From Acidobacteriota bacterium (GTDB lineage: Bacteria > Acidobacteriota > Terriglobia > Acidiferrales > UBA7541): a stretch of DNA of 59,214 bases. The notes under the pieces are model-generated. The model made no database searches and was not told the DNA's origin. It was given only the letters and a program-made list of their open reading frames with translations. The DNA is taken from contig JABCZG010000029.1 of assembly GCA_013289835.1 (NCBI GenBank), positions 1 through 59,214 of the forward strand. Reading direction: 5' to 3'. Position numbers and translations under genes: made by a program. Each line of letters begins with the position of its first letter. Within the stretch, counting starts at the first letter, position 1. Below are positions 1-8,546 of this stretch, in pieces.

Positions 1-25
1 CCACAAAACGAACACGTTCATCCAT
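1..25 (-). CDS. IS481-type transposase, first 8 codons (truncated by window edge)
   Basis: Reading the minus strand from base 25 gives MDERVRFV, an N-terminus that I recognise from IS481-family (rve integrase-core) transposases. An AAGGAG ribosome binding site lies nine bases before the ATG (minus strand). The catalytic DDE part lies outside the window, so whether the element is intact cannot be judged. Confidence 0.6.
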
Positions 26-117
26 AACCGAACACTCCTTCCAAGGCATCACTCCCTCCCCTAAAGGGAAAAAGTGTCACCCATGTGTCCGGTACAAACT
101 GTCACCTATGTGTCGGG
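1..117 (-). mobile_element. IS481-type insertion sequence, one end only
   Basis: The element runs off the left edge. Positions 75-92 and 100-117 are two copies, 25 bases apart, of an 18-base motif starting TGTCACC and ending in GG (16 of 18 bases agree). This tandem arrangement just outside a transposase start is what I remember from the ends of IS481-like elements. The transposase start lies at base 25 on the minus strand. The outer boundary is placed at the end of the second motif; no target duplication can be seen because the other end is missing. The element sits about 60 bases past the stop of the multicopper oxidase gene and does not interrupt it. Confidence 0.7.
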
Positions 118-175
118 CCGCTCATTCGGAATCTCAGCAGTCAGTTGTCCTCAAGCCCGGAGAAAATTGCAACTT

Positions 176-1594
176 TCACGCGTATTTCAAAATCGCCATG
201 AAGCCAAAGTCCATATGCAGTTGCTGATGGCAGTGGAAGAGAGTATTCCCGGGATTGTCCGCCGTGAACTCCACTTCCGCGGTCTTGAACGCGTTCAATA
301 CCACGGTATCCTTCATCACCCCCGACGTCGGCTTCCCGTTCATCTTCGTCAACTCGAAGCTGTGCCGATGCAAGTGCAGCGGATGGGCGTCGTCGCTCTC
401 GTTTCGAAAGATAAAACGATATCGCTTGCCCTCTCGCACCGTTAGCGGACCTGTTTTTGGATACGACTTGCCGTTAATCGTCCACCGGTTGAATCCCCCA
501 TGCCCGCCCGGAATTTTCTTGAAGACCAACTCGAACTGTTCCTCGACCGGGGAAGCTTCCCCAGGCTCACGACCGAACAACGTGTAGTCCCACAAGGTTT
601 TCTCTGGTTTTATCCACTGCGGAGAACCCTTCCGCCCCGCATACTCCACCGCAATCCCAAATCCATCCTTCCGATCGTCGTCATCCGTCGTTCCCAGAAT
701 CCAGACGCCCGGCGCATTCATGGTGACGACCGCATCGATTCGCTCCGCCGCGCCGACCTGCAGCACTCTCACTTTCTTCGGATTGGGAACCGCATTGCCA
801 TCCAGCGCAACCACTTCAAACTCGTGCGCCGGCAGCGCCACATTCACGGTTTCAGTGGCGCTGGCGTTCAGGAAATGGAAGAGGACTCGTTCTCCTTCTC
901 GAACTTTAATCGGCTCCCCGTGACCCAGCGCCTTGTCATTAAACGAAAAAGCCCGGTACCCCACTTCCATCCCATTGTTTGGCGGCGGAGGCGCGCTGCC
1001 TTCGTCCGACTCCTGCATGTCCGCGCTGTAATACGGCTCCCACTGGTGCATGGCCAGAAAAACCTCGCGGTCATATCGCCCCGCCTCGCTCTTCGGTTCG
1101 ATGTACACGAAACCAAACTGCCCGCTGTACAGCCCGCGGTGCAGGTTTTTCCCTGCGAACGCGTGGCTGTGGTACCAGCGCGAACCCGCCGGCTTCGGAA
1201 TAAGGCTGTAGCGCCGCCGCCCATGAGGCGCGACCGCCGGGCTGCCTTCTTCCACCGACCCGTCCGCCTCCGACGAAATCATCTGACCGTGCCAGTGAAC
1301 AATCTCCTCGTGGCCCGTATCATTGAACACATCCACGGTGACCGCCGCTCCTTCCTTCATCCGAAGGATTGGCCCCGGAACTTGCCCGTTGTAGCCGTAC
1401 GTATGAATCACCTTCCCCGGCGCAATCTCGAAGCTCACCGGAGAAATCCGCAAAGTTACATCAGCCTTTTCCTCCCCAAGGATGGGCAACGCACCGGAAA
1501 AGGCCGCTTGAATGCCCAGTCCACACGATGCCAGTGCTACGGTTTCCAGGAATTTCCGGCGGTCTTCCCGAATTTTGCTTGGTACGGATGTCAT
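176..1594 (-). CDS. Tat-exported multicopper oxidase
   Basis: A 472-residue cupredoxin-type oxidase that should couple one-electron oxidation of a substrate to reduction of oxygen to water in the periplasm. A twin-arginine signal (DRRKFLETVALAS, residues 11-23) precedes the mature protein. Copper ligands are visible: HWHG at about 100, WYHSHAF at about 140, HPLHLHRHSF near 420, and HCHQQLH near 453 followed four residues later by Phe at the axial position of the type 1 site, as in high-potential laccases. I start at the ATG at 1594 because AGGAG lies nine bases upstream; the longer frame to 1675 has no such site. The substrate (phenolic, metal or nitrite-like) cannot be told. No copper-resistance genes are adjacent. 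Confidence 0.88.
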   Translation of the reverse strand: MTSVPSKIREDRRKFLETVALASCGLGIQAAFSGALPILGEEKADVTLRISPVSFEIAPGKVIHTYGYNGQVPGPILRMKEGAAVTVDVFNDTGHEEIVHWHGQMISSEADGSVEEGSPAVAPHGRRRYSLIPKPAGSRWYHSHAFAGKNLHRGLYSGQFGFVYIEPKSEAGRYDREVFLAMHQWEPYYSADMQESDEGSAPPPPNNGMEVGYRAFSFNDKALGHGEPIKVREGERVLFHFLNASATETVNVALPAHEFEVVALDGNAVPNPKKVRVLQVGAAERIDAVVTMNAPGVWILGTTDDDDRKDGFGIAVEYAGRKGSPQWIKPEKTLWDYTLFGREPGEASPVEEQFELVFKKIPGGHGGFNRWTINGKSYPKTGPLTVREGKRYRFIFRNESDDAHPLHLHRHSFELTKMNGKPTSGVMKDTVVLNAFKTAEVEFTADNPGNTLFHCHQQLHMDFGFMAILKYA

Positions 1595-1947
1595 ACCAGA
1601 GAACTCCTCGGGTCGTCGTCTTCCTGACGCTTCCGTCGAACAGCGTTTGTTTCCAGCCTCCGCCGTCCGCGTCAAAGATCTGATTTTACACTCGCGGCGC
1701 CTCGAGGGCCGGGCAAAACGAGTCCGACCCAGCCACCCAAAAGTCGTGCAAGAAATTCCGTCCCCACCGTTCTACCTACAGCCCGTACCGGCAGTCATAT
1801 AGCGCGCGACTGACCCGGCACGAAAAAACTATTTTATGGAACAACCATCTTCAGCCAGTGCGACATCTATCCCTGCAATTGCACTCTCCATCCCCGGGTC
1901 GCACAAAAATCTTATTTGTCTGTCTTTGCGATGAGGAGGCTACCCGT
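1595..1947. other. Divergent intergenic region
   Basis: This gap of about 350 bases separates the oxidase (minus) from the secreted-protein pair (plus), so both promoters should lie here. On the minus strand a TTGACG followed 17 bases later by a poor -10 (AAACAA) lies near 1650-1680; on the plus strand TTGCAC near 1876 is followed by a poor -10. Neither is good enough to call. A GAGGAGG ribosome binding site for the plus-strand gene is at about 1932-1938. No RNA gene or repeat was seen. Confidence 0.5.
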
Positions 1948-3951
1948 ATGCCCGCTCGAACACAATTTACCCACACGTTGAAAACAGCGCTCGGATTGCG
2001 GTTCTTCTGCGCACTCTTGCTCATAGGATGCTTTTTTCCTGCGAACAATTCCCACGCACAATCCGCCGCACACTCTCCGGGCTGGGTGGTTTTGCCCGTG
2101 GACGAGTACCGCACCCTTCACGCCCGCGCCTATCCCAGCGAGCGTGACCCGGAACCCCCGCCCGTCGAAGCTACGCTCACCCGCGTGGATTACGATCTGC
2201 GCATCAACAGTGATCTTGCCTCCGGTCGCGCCACTCTCACTGTTGATGTCCTGAAAGACGGCTGGGTGCGCGTCCCGGTTCCCGCGGGTCTGTTGGTTCG
2301 CGAAGCCCGGCTCGACGGAAAGCTAGTTTCTCTGGTACCCGGCGTCACGGGCAAAACTGGCGGCCAACTCTCCGCGCTTCTTTCTCACCCGGGCCGTGCC
2401 GTTTTGCTTCTCGATATCGCTCTGCCCGTTGCCTCCTCGGCCGGAGAGGAAAGCATCTCTCTCCCTGCAACCTCCTCTGGCGTGACCCGCGCCTCCGTTC
2501 AACTTCTTCGCCAAGGCGTGGACATCAAGCTTGCCGGAGGCCTTCTCTCCGAAAAATCCGAGTCCGCCACCGAGAGCAAGTGGATCGCGTATGGCCGCGG
2601 AAACGAACCACTCACATTCACCTGGCGGCGAAAGACTGAAGATCACCACACCACGCTACCTCTGCGTATGCGCGGTTCAATTACCCAACTTCTTGGCCTT
2701 GGCGAGGATACGACCTCCATCAATGCCGAAGTAAATCTGGAAGTCACCCAGGGCGCCGCGCACGAAATCAAAATTCAAATCCCCGACAAAATCACCATCA
2801 ACCAGGTTCTCGGCGCGATGGTGGCGGACTGGGAAGTAAAGTCCGGCGAACTCTCCGTGACCTTCCTCGAACCCGTCGAACAGCGTGCCCGTTTTGTCAT
2901 CACCGGAGAAACGCGCAGCCCTCGCGAAGGCCAAATCGAAATTCCTCTTCTGCGCCTACTCGACGCCGAGCGCGAAACCGGTGGCGTCGCCGTGGAAGTT
3001 CTTGGCGCCGGCGAGATCAAGGACGTCAAGTCCGAAGGCCTGGAAAGCGCCGACGCCACCGATCTCGGCGAAATGGTAGCCAGCCATCAATCGCAATCGC
3101 TTACCGCATTCCGTTTCCGCCCCGGCGCCGCGAAATTGACGAGGTCGCTCAGCGTGGATGTCGCTCGCTACACGCCGCAAGCCGTCCTGTTGGCCAATGT
3201 CGAAGAAGCGCGCTATCAGGTGCTCATCAGCGGCGAGGGAAAAATTCTCGTGCAAGCCCGCTACGCCGTTCGGAACAATCAGCGCAACTTCCTCAAAATC
3301 ACTTTGCCTCCAGGAGCCACTCTTTGGAGCGCTTCGCTCGCTGGCAGAGCCGTTCGCCCTGGGCAGTCCCCGGATGGCGCACTCCTCTTGCCTCTCGATA
3401 AAGCGCGCTCTGGCGAAGAAGCCCCGGAATTCGCCGTCGAAGTTATATATCTCGCTCGCGGCGCCGCATGGAATGACAAAGGCCAATTCAAACTCGCCTT
3501 GCCCGCGCTGGATCTGCCCGTCTCCCGCACCGGACTCCTCGTCTACCATCCGCCGCTTTTCAAAGTAGCTCCGGAAACGGGCGCGTTTCGAACGGCAGCG
3601 TACGAGAATCCCGCCTCGGCCGCTCTCAATCCTCCCGCGTCGTTCGCAGGCGGCGCAATGGGAGGGGCTGCTCTTTCTTCTCCGCAGCCAGCACCTATGG
3701 TGATGGAATACATGGCTACGGAAAACAAAGACGATCTCAACTCGAATCGCGCGCGGGCCGCGACGCAAACACTCCTCGACAAATTCAGGGCAGACTCGCT
3801 GGCAGGTAAGCGCGCCGGAATTCTTCCCATTCGCGTCTCCTTCCCGGCATTTGGCCCATCGCTTTATCTCGTTTCCGAATTGACCGCAGAAAATCAGGCT
3901 CCAAGCGCTGGCTTGAACTATCAGCACGAAAAAAAGGCAGGTGGCAAATGA
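1948..3951 (+). CDS. Large secreted protein, first of a paralogous tandem pair
   Basis: A 667-residue protein of no family I can name. It opens with a signal peptide (hydrophobic stretch LRFFCALLLIGCFF, cleavage likely after SHAQ), then a LPVDEYRTL motif. The body appears to be beta-rich, with alternating hydrophobic strands and the phrase VARYTPQAVLLANVEEARYQ in the centre. The end (LPIRVSFPAFGPSLYLVSEL) matches the end of the next gene. Start chosen at 1948 because of GAGGAGG upstream; the frame is open back to 1858. It overlaps the next gene by four bases (ATGA), implying translational coupling. Periplasmic or outer-surface location is inferred from the signal peptide only. Confidence 0.8.
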   Translation: MPARTQFTHTLKTALGLRFFCALLLIGCFFPANNSHAQSAAHSPGWVVLPVDEYRTLHARAYPSERDPEPPPVEATLTRVDYDLRINSDLASGRATLTVDVLKDGWVRVPVPAGLLVREARLDGKLVSLVPGVTGKTGGQLSALLSHPGRAVLLLDIALPVASSAGEESISLPATSSGVTRASVQLLRQGVDIKLAGGLLSEKSESATESKWIAYGRGNEPLTFTWRRKTEDHHTTLPLRMRGSITQLLGLGEDTTSINAEVNLEVTQGAAHEIKIQIPDKITINQVLGAMVADWEVKSGELSVTFLEPVEQRARFVITGETRSPREGQIEIPLLRLLDAERETGGVAVEVLGAGEIKDVKSEGLESADATDLGEMVASHQSQSLTAFRFRPGAAKLTRSLSVDVARYTPQAVLLANVEEARYQVLISGEGKILVQARYAVRNNQRNFLKITLPPGATLWSASLAGRAVRPGQSPDGALLLPLDKARSGEEAPEFAVEVIYLARGAAWNDKGQFKLALPALDLPVSRTGLLVYHPPLFKVAPETGAFRTAAYENPASAALNPPASFAGGAMGGAALSSPQPAPMVMEYMATENKDDLNSNRARAATQTLLDKFRADSLAGKRAGILPIRVSFPAFGPSLYLVSELTAENQAPSAGLNYQHEKKAGGK

Positions 3952-6176
3952 AAAGGATTCTCTCCATCGTTTTGGTTTGGATGTTGGTGCTACCAGGATT
4001 TGCTTCAGCAGGAGAAACGCCGCTTCCTCCCGTCCCCGCGACAGGAAATGTCACTCTCCCGCTCGACGAATACAACCATCTGCTCGAGCTTGCGAACAAG
4101 CCCATCCGCAAGCCGGACGCGCCGCCGGTCGCTTACACCATGAAGCACGCCGATCTGAAGTTTCGCGTCACCGACGAATCGGTGCAGGGAACTATCCAAC
4201 TGCAGGGCGAAGTCCTCCACAAAGGCGCCACAAAAGTTCCACTCACCACCGGCATGGCCATTCTCGATGCCCGCCAGGAAGGGAAGAGTCTTCCGCTGGA
4301 GTTGGAAAATGGCACGCACACCGCCGTTCTTCCCGGTCCATCCGAATTCACGGTCAGCCTCGACGCCGGGATGCCGCTCAGCATCGAAGCGGGTAAAGCC
4401 TCCTTCATTCTGCCCACGCCCTCAGCAAGCAGCGTTCGCCTCTCTCTCATCGTTCCCGGCGATCGCACCAGCGTTCGAATCAGCCCCGGCCTCATCACCG
4501 CCAGGTCCTCCGAAAATGGGCAGACATTCGTCGAAGCCACGCTCGTTCCCGGCGTGCAAGCCAACGTCTGGTGGACCACTCGCGAAGTCGCTGCGCCCAT
4601 CGTTCCCAAGGAAACGCGCTTCCTTTCTGACGTGAAGACTCTCGTCTCCGTCAGCGAAGCAGACATTCGAATCGCCGTCCTCGCTGACATCACCGTCGTG
4701 CAGGGCGAACCTTCTCAATTCGAAATCGATATTCCCGCCGGATACGAAGTTACCGGAACCACCGGCGCTTCCGTGGAATCCGCCGAAGTGGATTCGAATG
4801 TTTTGACCTTGAAAGTCAGCGCCCCCGCGCAACGCGCGCACGAATTTCTCATCTCCATGGAAAAATCCATCACCGCCACCAAAACCGACGCTCCGTTTCT
4901 AAGTTTCAAAAATGCCCAGCGTGAAACGGGCGAACTCCTCGTCGAAGGCGCTGGAACCGTCGAGCTCACCGCCACCGAAGGCGGCGGCCTCAAGCGCATG
5001 GATTTTAAGGAAACCAATCCCTACTTGCGTTCCCTCGCGCGTTTCCCGATGCAGGCCGCGTTTCGTTATCACAAGCAGCCGAACGAAAAGCCCAGCCTCG
5101 CCCTCGAATGGACGCGCTTCCCGGACAGCAGCGTGCTCTCTGCCGTCGCCGAACGCGCCATCGTCACGACTCTGGTTACAACGGAAGGAAGATCACTGAC
5201 CGAAGTAAAACTCATCGTCAAGAATCAGGCGCAGCCATTCCTAAAAGTGTGGTTGCCTGCCGGGGCGAGCATTCTCACCGCGGAAGTTGCCGGTGAAAAA
5301 GTAAAGCCCGTCGAAGCCCCCGACGGAAACCGCATCCCGCTCGTGAGGCCCGGCCTGCGCACCAGCGATTCCTACACCGTTTCCTTCGTGTTTATGCACG
5401 CGGGCTCGCCCTTCGCAAAAAAAGGCGGGTCCGATCTCTCGCTCCCGAAAATGGAAATCCCTATCGACATTTTGCAGTGGGAAGTCTTTCTCCCCGAGCA
5501 GTACAAGGTGAAGGATTTTGGTGGTGACGCCATCGCCGCCAATCTCTTGCCGCCCGCGTCAGAGGATGTTTCCGGCGCGGAATCTGGAGGAGATGTCATT
5601 GGAGGAATTCCAGCGGCAGCTCCCATCACCAATTACGAATCGGTTTCGCTGCTTCCCGGCCAATTGGGCGGCATTCTCGTGGATCCATCAGGAGCAGTCG
5701 TTTCGAACGCGCGGGTGAGCGTTACGCAGCTCGATACCGGCGCGGTGCGCAGCGTAGTCACCGATTCGTCCGGCCGCTGGTTCGTTTCGAATCTGCCTTC
5801 AGGCCGCGTCCGGATCACTGTTTCCGCTCCCGGTTTCAAGCAACTCGTCAGCGAAACCAACTACGACGGCAGCAGGCCCGCTCCCGTCGCCAACACACTG
5901 AATCTCGCCGCGGCCACGGAAACAGTCGAAGTCATGAGCAGCAACGGCGCCATCGATTATCTTGCGCTGCAGCGCGACGCAAAAAAGGCTGCCCAGAAGG
6001 CCGCGGAGAAACAACAAACCGTGGCTTCCGCCAACGTGACCAATCTCCAACAGCGCATTTCCGGCGTGCTCCCTGTTCGCGTTGACGTCCCCAGGGCAGG
6101 GAACTCGTACCATTTCGTCCGGCCGCTGGTCCTCGACGAAGAAACAAAAGTGAGCTTCACCTACAAATCCAAGTAA
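3948..6176 (+). CDS. Large secreted protein with inserted carboxypeptidase-regulatory-like domain, second of pair
   Basis: A 742-residue protein that resembles its neighbour: signal peptide (ILSIVLVWMLVLPGFASAG), then the shared LPLDEYNHLLEL motif, the same beta-rich body, and the same closing block (LPVRVDVPRAGNSYHFVRPL). Unlike the first copy it carries, at about residues 564-630, a CarboxypepD_reg-like beta-sandwich (GGILVDPSGAVVSNARVSV, then TDSSGRWFVSNLPSGRVRI, then APGFK), the module found at the front of acidobacterial TonB-dependent receptors. A lysine/alanine-rich helix follows (about 675-692). Function unknown. The pair probably forms one unit, since the genes overlap and the proteins differ mainly by the inserted domain. 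Confidence 0.82.
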   Translation: MKRILSIVLVWMLVLPGFASAGETPLPPVPATGNVTLPLDEYNHLLELANKPIRKPDAPPVAYTMKHADLKFRVTDESVQGTIQLQGEVLHKGATKVPLTTGMAILDARQEGKSLPLELENGTHTAVLPGPSEFTVSLDAGMPLSIEAGKASFILPTPSASSVRLSLIVPGDRTSVRISPGLITARSSENGQTFVEATLVPGVQANVWWTTREVAAPIVPKETRFLSDVKTLVSVSEADIRIAVLADITVVQGEPSQFEIDIPAGYEVTGTTGASVESAEVDSNVLTLKVSAPAQRAHEFLISMEKSITATKTDAPFLSFKNAQRETGELLVEGAGTVELTATEGGGLKRMDFKETNPYLRSLARFPMQAAFRYHKQPNEKPSLALEWTRFPDSSVLSAVAERAIVTTLVTTEGRSLTEVKLIVKNQAQPFLKVWLPAGASILTAEVAGEKVKPVEAPDGNRIPLVRPGLRTSDSYTVSFVFMHAGSPFAKKGGSDLSLPKMEIPIDILQWEVFLPEQYKVKDFGGDAIAANLLPPASEDVSGAESGGDVIGGIPAAAPITNYESVSLLPGQLGGILVDPSGAVVSNARVSVTQLDTGAVRSVVTDSSGRWFVSNLPSGRVRITVSAPGFKQLVSETNYDGSRPAPVANTLNLAAATETVEVMSSNGAIDYLALQRDAKKAAQKAAEKQQTVASANVTNLQQRISGVLPVRVDVPRAGNSYHFVRPLVLDEETKVSFTYKSK

Positions 6177-6179
6177 GGC

Positions 6180-6974
6180 TCACGAACGTGCGGAAGAAGC
6201 AGGCTCGCGGTTGGTCGAGTGCATCGCGCGATCCAGAGCCTGCTTCTCTTCGCGTTCGAGCGGGCGCGTTGCGCCTTTCGCCAGATCGCCCAAGACCAAT
6301 GGCCCGATCGCAACACGCACGAGCCGCAAAACTTCAATTCGAAGGTGTTCGAATATTCGCCGAATCTGCCGGTTCTTTCCTTCGTCGAGCACAATCTCAA
6401 TCCACGAATTGCGCTCGCCCTGCCGCAGAATGCTTGCGTGCTTCACGCCCAGAAACTCACCATCCGCAAGCCGAACGCCATTTCGCAACTCCTCCACCAA
6501 GTGTTCATCCGCAATCGTTGCAACTTGAACGTGGTACGTCTTGTCCAAATGCGTCTCCGGCGCCGCGATGCGTGCGGCCCACTCCGAATCATTCGTAATC
6601 AGCAGGAGGCCCTCGCTCGCTTTGTCGAGTCGCCCCACCGGCGCGACCCACGGAAGCCCAGCAGGCAAGCATGCGTAAACCGTTTCGCGTCCCTCTTCAT
6701 CAGAAGCGGAAGTAATCACTCCGCGTGGTTTATTCAGCACCAGATAGATCTTCTCGCTGCCAGCCAGCGGCTGCTCATCAATTTCAATCCTGTCCTTCCT
6801 GATGTGCACCGGCGTTTCCGGATCGCGACGCAGTGCTCCATTCAATCGCACGCGCCCCGCTCGAATCAGTTCCGCCGCGCGCGAACGCGAGCAATAACCG
6901 AGTTTTGAAATAGCGCGCGCCAGTCCAACTCGTTTAAGCGGACCGGCATCGTGTTTGTTGTTGCCGATTCTCAC
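6180..6974 (-). CDS. rluB: 23S rRNA pseudouridine synthase, RsuA/RluB family
   Basis: About 264 residues. An N-terminal S4 RNA-binding domain (ARAISKLGYCSRSRAAELI, then AGRVRLNG) is followed by the catalytic domain with the family motif PVGRLDKASEGLLLITND, whose Asp forms the covalent adduct with uridine. The closing GKNRQIRRIFEHL block is typical. It isomerises one uridine of rRNA; the RluB site in the large subunit is most likely but RsuA cannot be excluded. No ATG lies at the right place: GTG at 6974 (or 6980) gives a normal N-terminus, whereas the open frame to 7124 would overlap the neighbour. Its stop is three bases from the stop of the convergent gene. It follows the selenoprotein gene by about 40 bases on the same strand. 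Confidence 0.88.
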   Translation of the reverse strand: MRIGNNKHDAGPLKRVGLARAISKLGYCSRSRAAELIRAGRVRLNGALRRDPETPVHIRKDRIEIDEQPLAGSEKIYLVLNKPRGVITSASDEEGRETVYACLPAGLPWVAPVGRLDKASEGLLLITNDSEWAARIAAPETHLDKTYHVQVATIADEHLVEELRNGVRLADGEFLGVKHASILRQGERNSWIEIVLDEGKNRQIRRIFEHLRIEVLRLVRVAIGPLVLGDLAKGATRPLEREEKQALDRAMHSTNREPASSARS

Positions 6975-7014
6975 GGACACATCATAGCGCTTGGAAGAAA
7001 TTACAAAGGCCGCG

Positions 7015-7788
7015 CTATTTTGTGGGAGCGGTCGGCGCAGGAGTGGATGGTGCCGTCGCTGCTGGCCCAGCCGCAGAACCATTGGCGGCGGGAGCCGCGG
7101 ATGGACTGGCCGGAACAGGATCATGTTTCACAACGCCGTATCGCGCCGCCAGCCAGTCTCGGACTTCCGACGGTTTGTAATTGAACGGCCCCATTCCTCC
7201 GCGATACGCGATGTGCCCGCTCTCATCAATAATATAAAAGCGCTCCGGCCACGCCGCATACGCGTCATTCGCCGCATTGTTCATATCATCCACGCCAAAA
7301 GGCAACGGATACTTGAACCGCTTGGTGAAATCATTGGCGATGGCCATGCGCTGCTCCAACGTTTTTGGCTGCGCGTAGCAGACATCATCCTTCACGTTGG
7401 ACTTCATCTGCCACTCGTCGGTGGGATGCGCCTCGCGGACGTAAACCGTGAGAAAGTCAGCGTGGTCCTTATAATCGTTGTAAATCTGCACGACGTCGTC
7501 AACCTGGCGGCGAAAGGGCGGTCATGTAAAACTCCCAAACACGAGAACAAGTGGCCGAGGGCCGGTGCGTTCGCGAATGTGAAAGCGGCTTACGCCATCG
7601 AGTTCCAGCAGCCGCGCATCCGGCGCATCATCGCCCACTTTCAGCGTGCCGCGGTGCATGTGCGGAAAGGCGTAACGCACCATGCCATACGCATCTTTCG
7701 GACTTCCCGCCATGAAGGACAAGACGGTGAAGGCCGCAACCAGCAGCATGCCAAAAATCCCCGCCATCCATTTCCAAAAACGCTTCAC
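7015..7788 (-). CDS. Deiodinase-like selenoprotein (TGA at 7522-7524 read as selenocysteine)
   Basis: One 257-residue protein if the TGA at 7524-7522 is decoded as Sec (residue 89); otherwise it would be split into two frames that line up exactly. A GTG start at 7788 has GGAG nine bases upstream. Residues 5-27 are a membrane anchor (WMAGIFGMLLVAAFTVLSFM). The redox motif reads PLVLVFGSFT-U-PPFR, matching the Sec site of animal iodothyronine deiodinases; further matches are YVREAHPTDEW (about 116-126), AWPERFYIID and GPFNYKPSEVR near the end of the domain. A Pro/Ala-rich tail of about 30 residues follows. The fold is thioredoxin-like. Iodothyronine is an unlikely substrate in soil bacteria; a peroxiredoxin- or reductase-like role in the periplasm is an inference. 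selC is present at 58.7 kb, which supports decoding. Confidence 0.87.
7494..7512 (-). promoter_or_regulatory. Candidate bacterial SECIS hairpin just after the Sec codon
   Basis: On the minus strand, nine bases after the TGA, CGCCG (7512-7508) can pair with CGACG (7498-7494) with one C-A mismatch, leaving a nine-base loop CCAGGTTGA that exposes GGT. Bacterial SECIS elements are small stem-loops within about 40 bases of the UGA with an exposed G in the loop, so the place is right, but the stem is short and I could not fold the RNA. Confidence 0.3.
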
Positions 7789-7925
7789 GTCATCTTGCTC
7801 CAGAGAATAAACTCAGCGATCCATATAAGAGTTACCGCGCGCAGAGGCGGCACACCGTTGCGCCGGACGTCCTCAGCCGGCGCAAGTTAGCATCCTCATC
7901 CGCTCTAAGAAATAGTGCATTTCTA

Positions 7926-8480
7926 CTAGCGCTGGTGCTTAGCGCGAAGCTTTTCCCTCTGGTCTTTGTACCGCGCCAAAGACTTTTCGATTACGTTGAC
8001 CGCCGCATACGCCGGCCGAATGTCATCCACCTGGACCTGCTTCCCCTCCAGCTGTTTGTAGTCTTGAAAAAATCGCTTCAGCACCAGCAAGCGGTGCGGC
8101 GGCAATTCATTCGCCTCCACATAACTGTTGAACTCCGGATCGTTCGTCGCCACAGCGATTACTTTGTCATCGCTCGCGCCCGAATCGATCATAGTCATCA
8201 GCCCGATGGCACGCGCCTTGATCAACGCCAGCGGCTGCACCGGCTCCTGACACAAAACCAGCACATCCAGCGGATCGTTATCCTCCGCATAGGTCTGCGG
8301 AATAAATCCGTAATTTGCCGGATAAAATACCGCCGAATGAATAATGCGATCCACTTTCAAAAGCCCGCTGGCCTTGTCCAACTCATATTTCACATTGGAC
8401 CCCAGGGGAATCTCAATCACCGCTTGAAAATCCCGCGGCAACTCGTCTCCCGGTGAAACATCATGCCAGGCGTGCATCAT
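7926..8480 (-). CDS. ppa: Inorganic pyrophosphatase (soluble, family I)
   Basis: A 184-residue cytoplasmic enzyme that hydrolyses pyrophosphate to two phosphates, pulling biosynthetic reactions forward. The family signature DNDPLDV (metal-binding aspartates) sits at about 67-73, and the preceding YPANYGFIPQT is typical of family I enzymes. Length is normal. The ATG at 8480 (followed by a second ATG) has an AGAGAGG site about seven bases upstream; the GTG at 8483 is also possible. It is the last gene of the pyrG-kds run on this strand; CMP-Kdo synthesis by KdsB releases pyrophosphate, so the placement makes metabolic sense. Confidence 0.95.
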   Translation of the reverse strand: MMHAWHDVSPGDELPRDFQAVIEIPLGSNVKYELDKASGLLKVDRIIHSAVFYPANYGFIPQTYAEDNDPLDVLVLCQEPVQPLALIKARAIGLMTMIDSGASDDKVIAVATNDPEFNSYVEANELPPHRLLVLKRFFQDYKQLEGKQVQVDDIRPAYAAVNVIEKSLARYKDQREKLRAKHQR

Positions 8481-8546
8481 CACAGACCTCTCTCCGTCCC
8501 TCTCGAAATTCCTTCGAACAATCGATCCATCGCGCCCCGGCTCAAC

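Noticed and set aside
74..445. Open frame on the plus strand across the left IS end
   Set aside because: It crosses the IS end and runs antisense to the multicopper oxidase; no family features.
500..1627. 375-codon open frame antisense to the multicopper oxidase
   Set aside because: Arg/His-rich shadow frame caused by GC-rich codons; the minus strand has a clear family.
7015..7788. Reading the two frames as a frameshifted or nonsense-broken pseudogene
   Set aside because: Both parts are in the same frame with only one TGA between, at the deiodinase Sec position, and selC is in the window.
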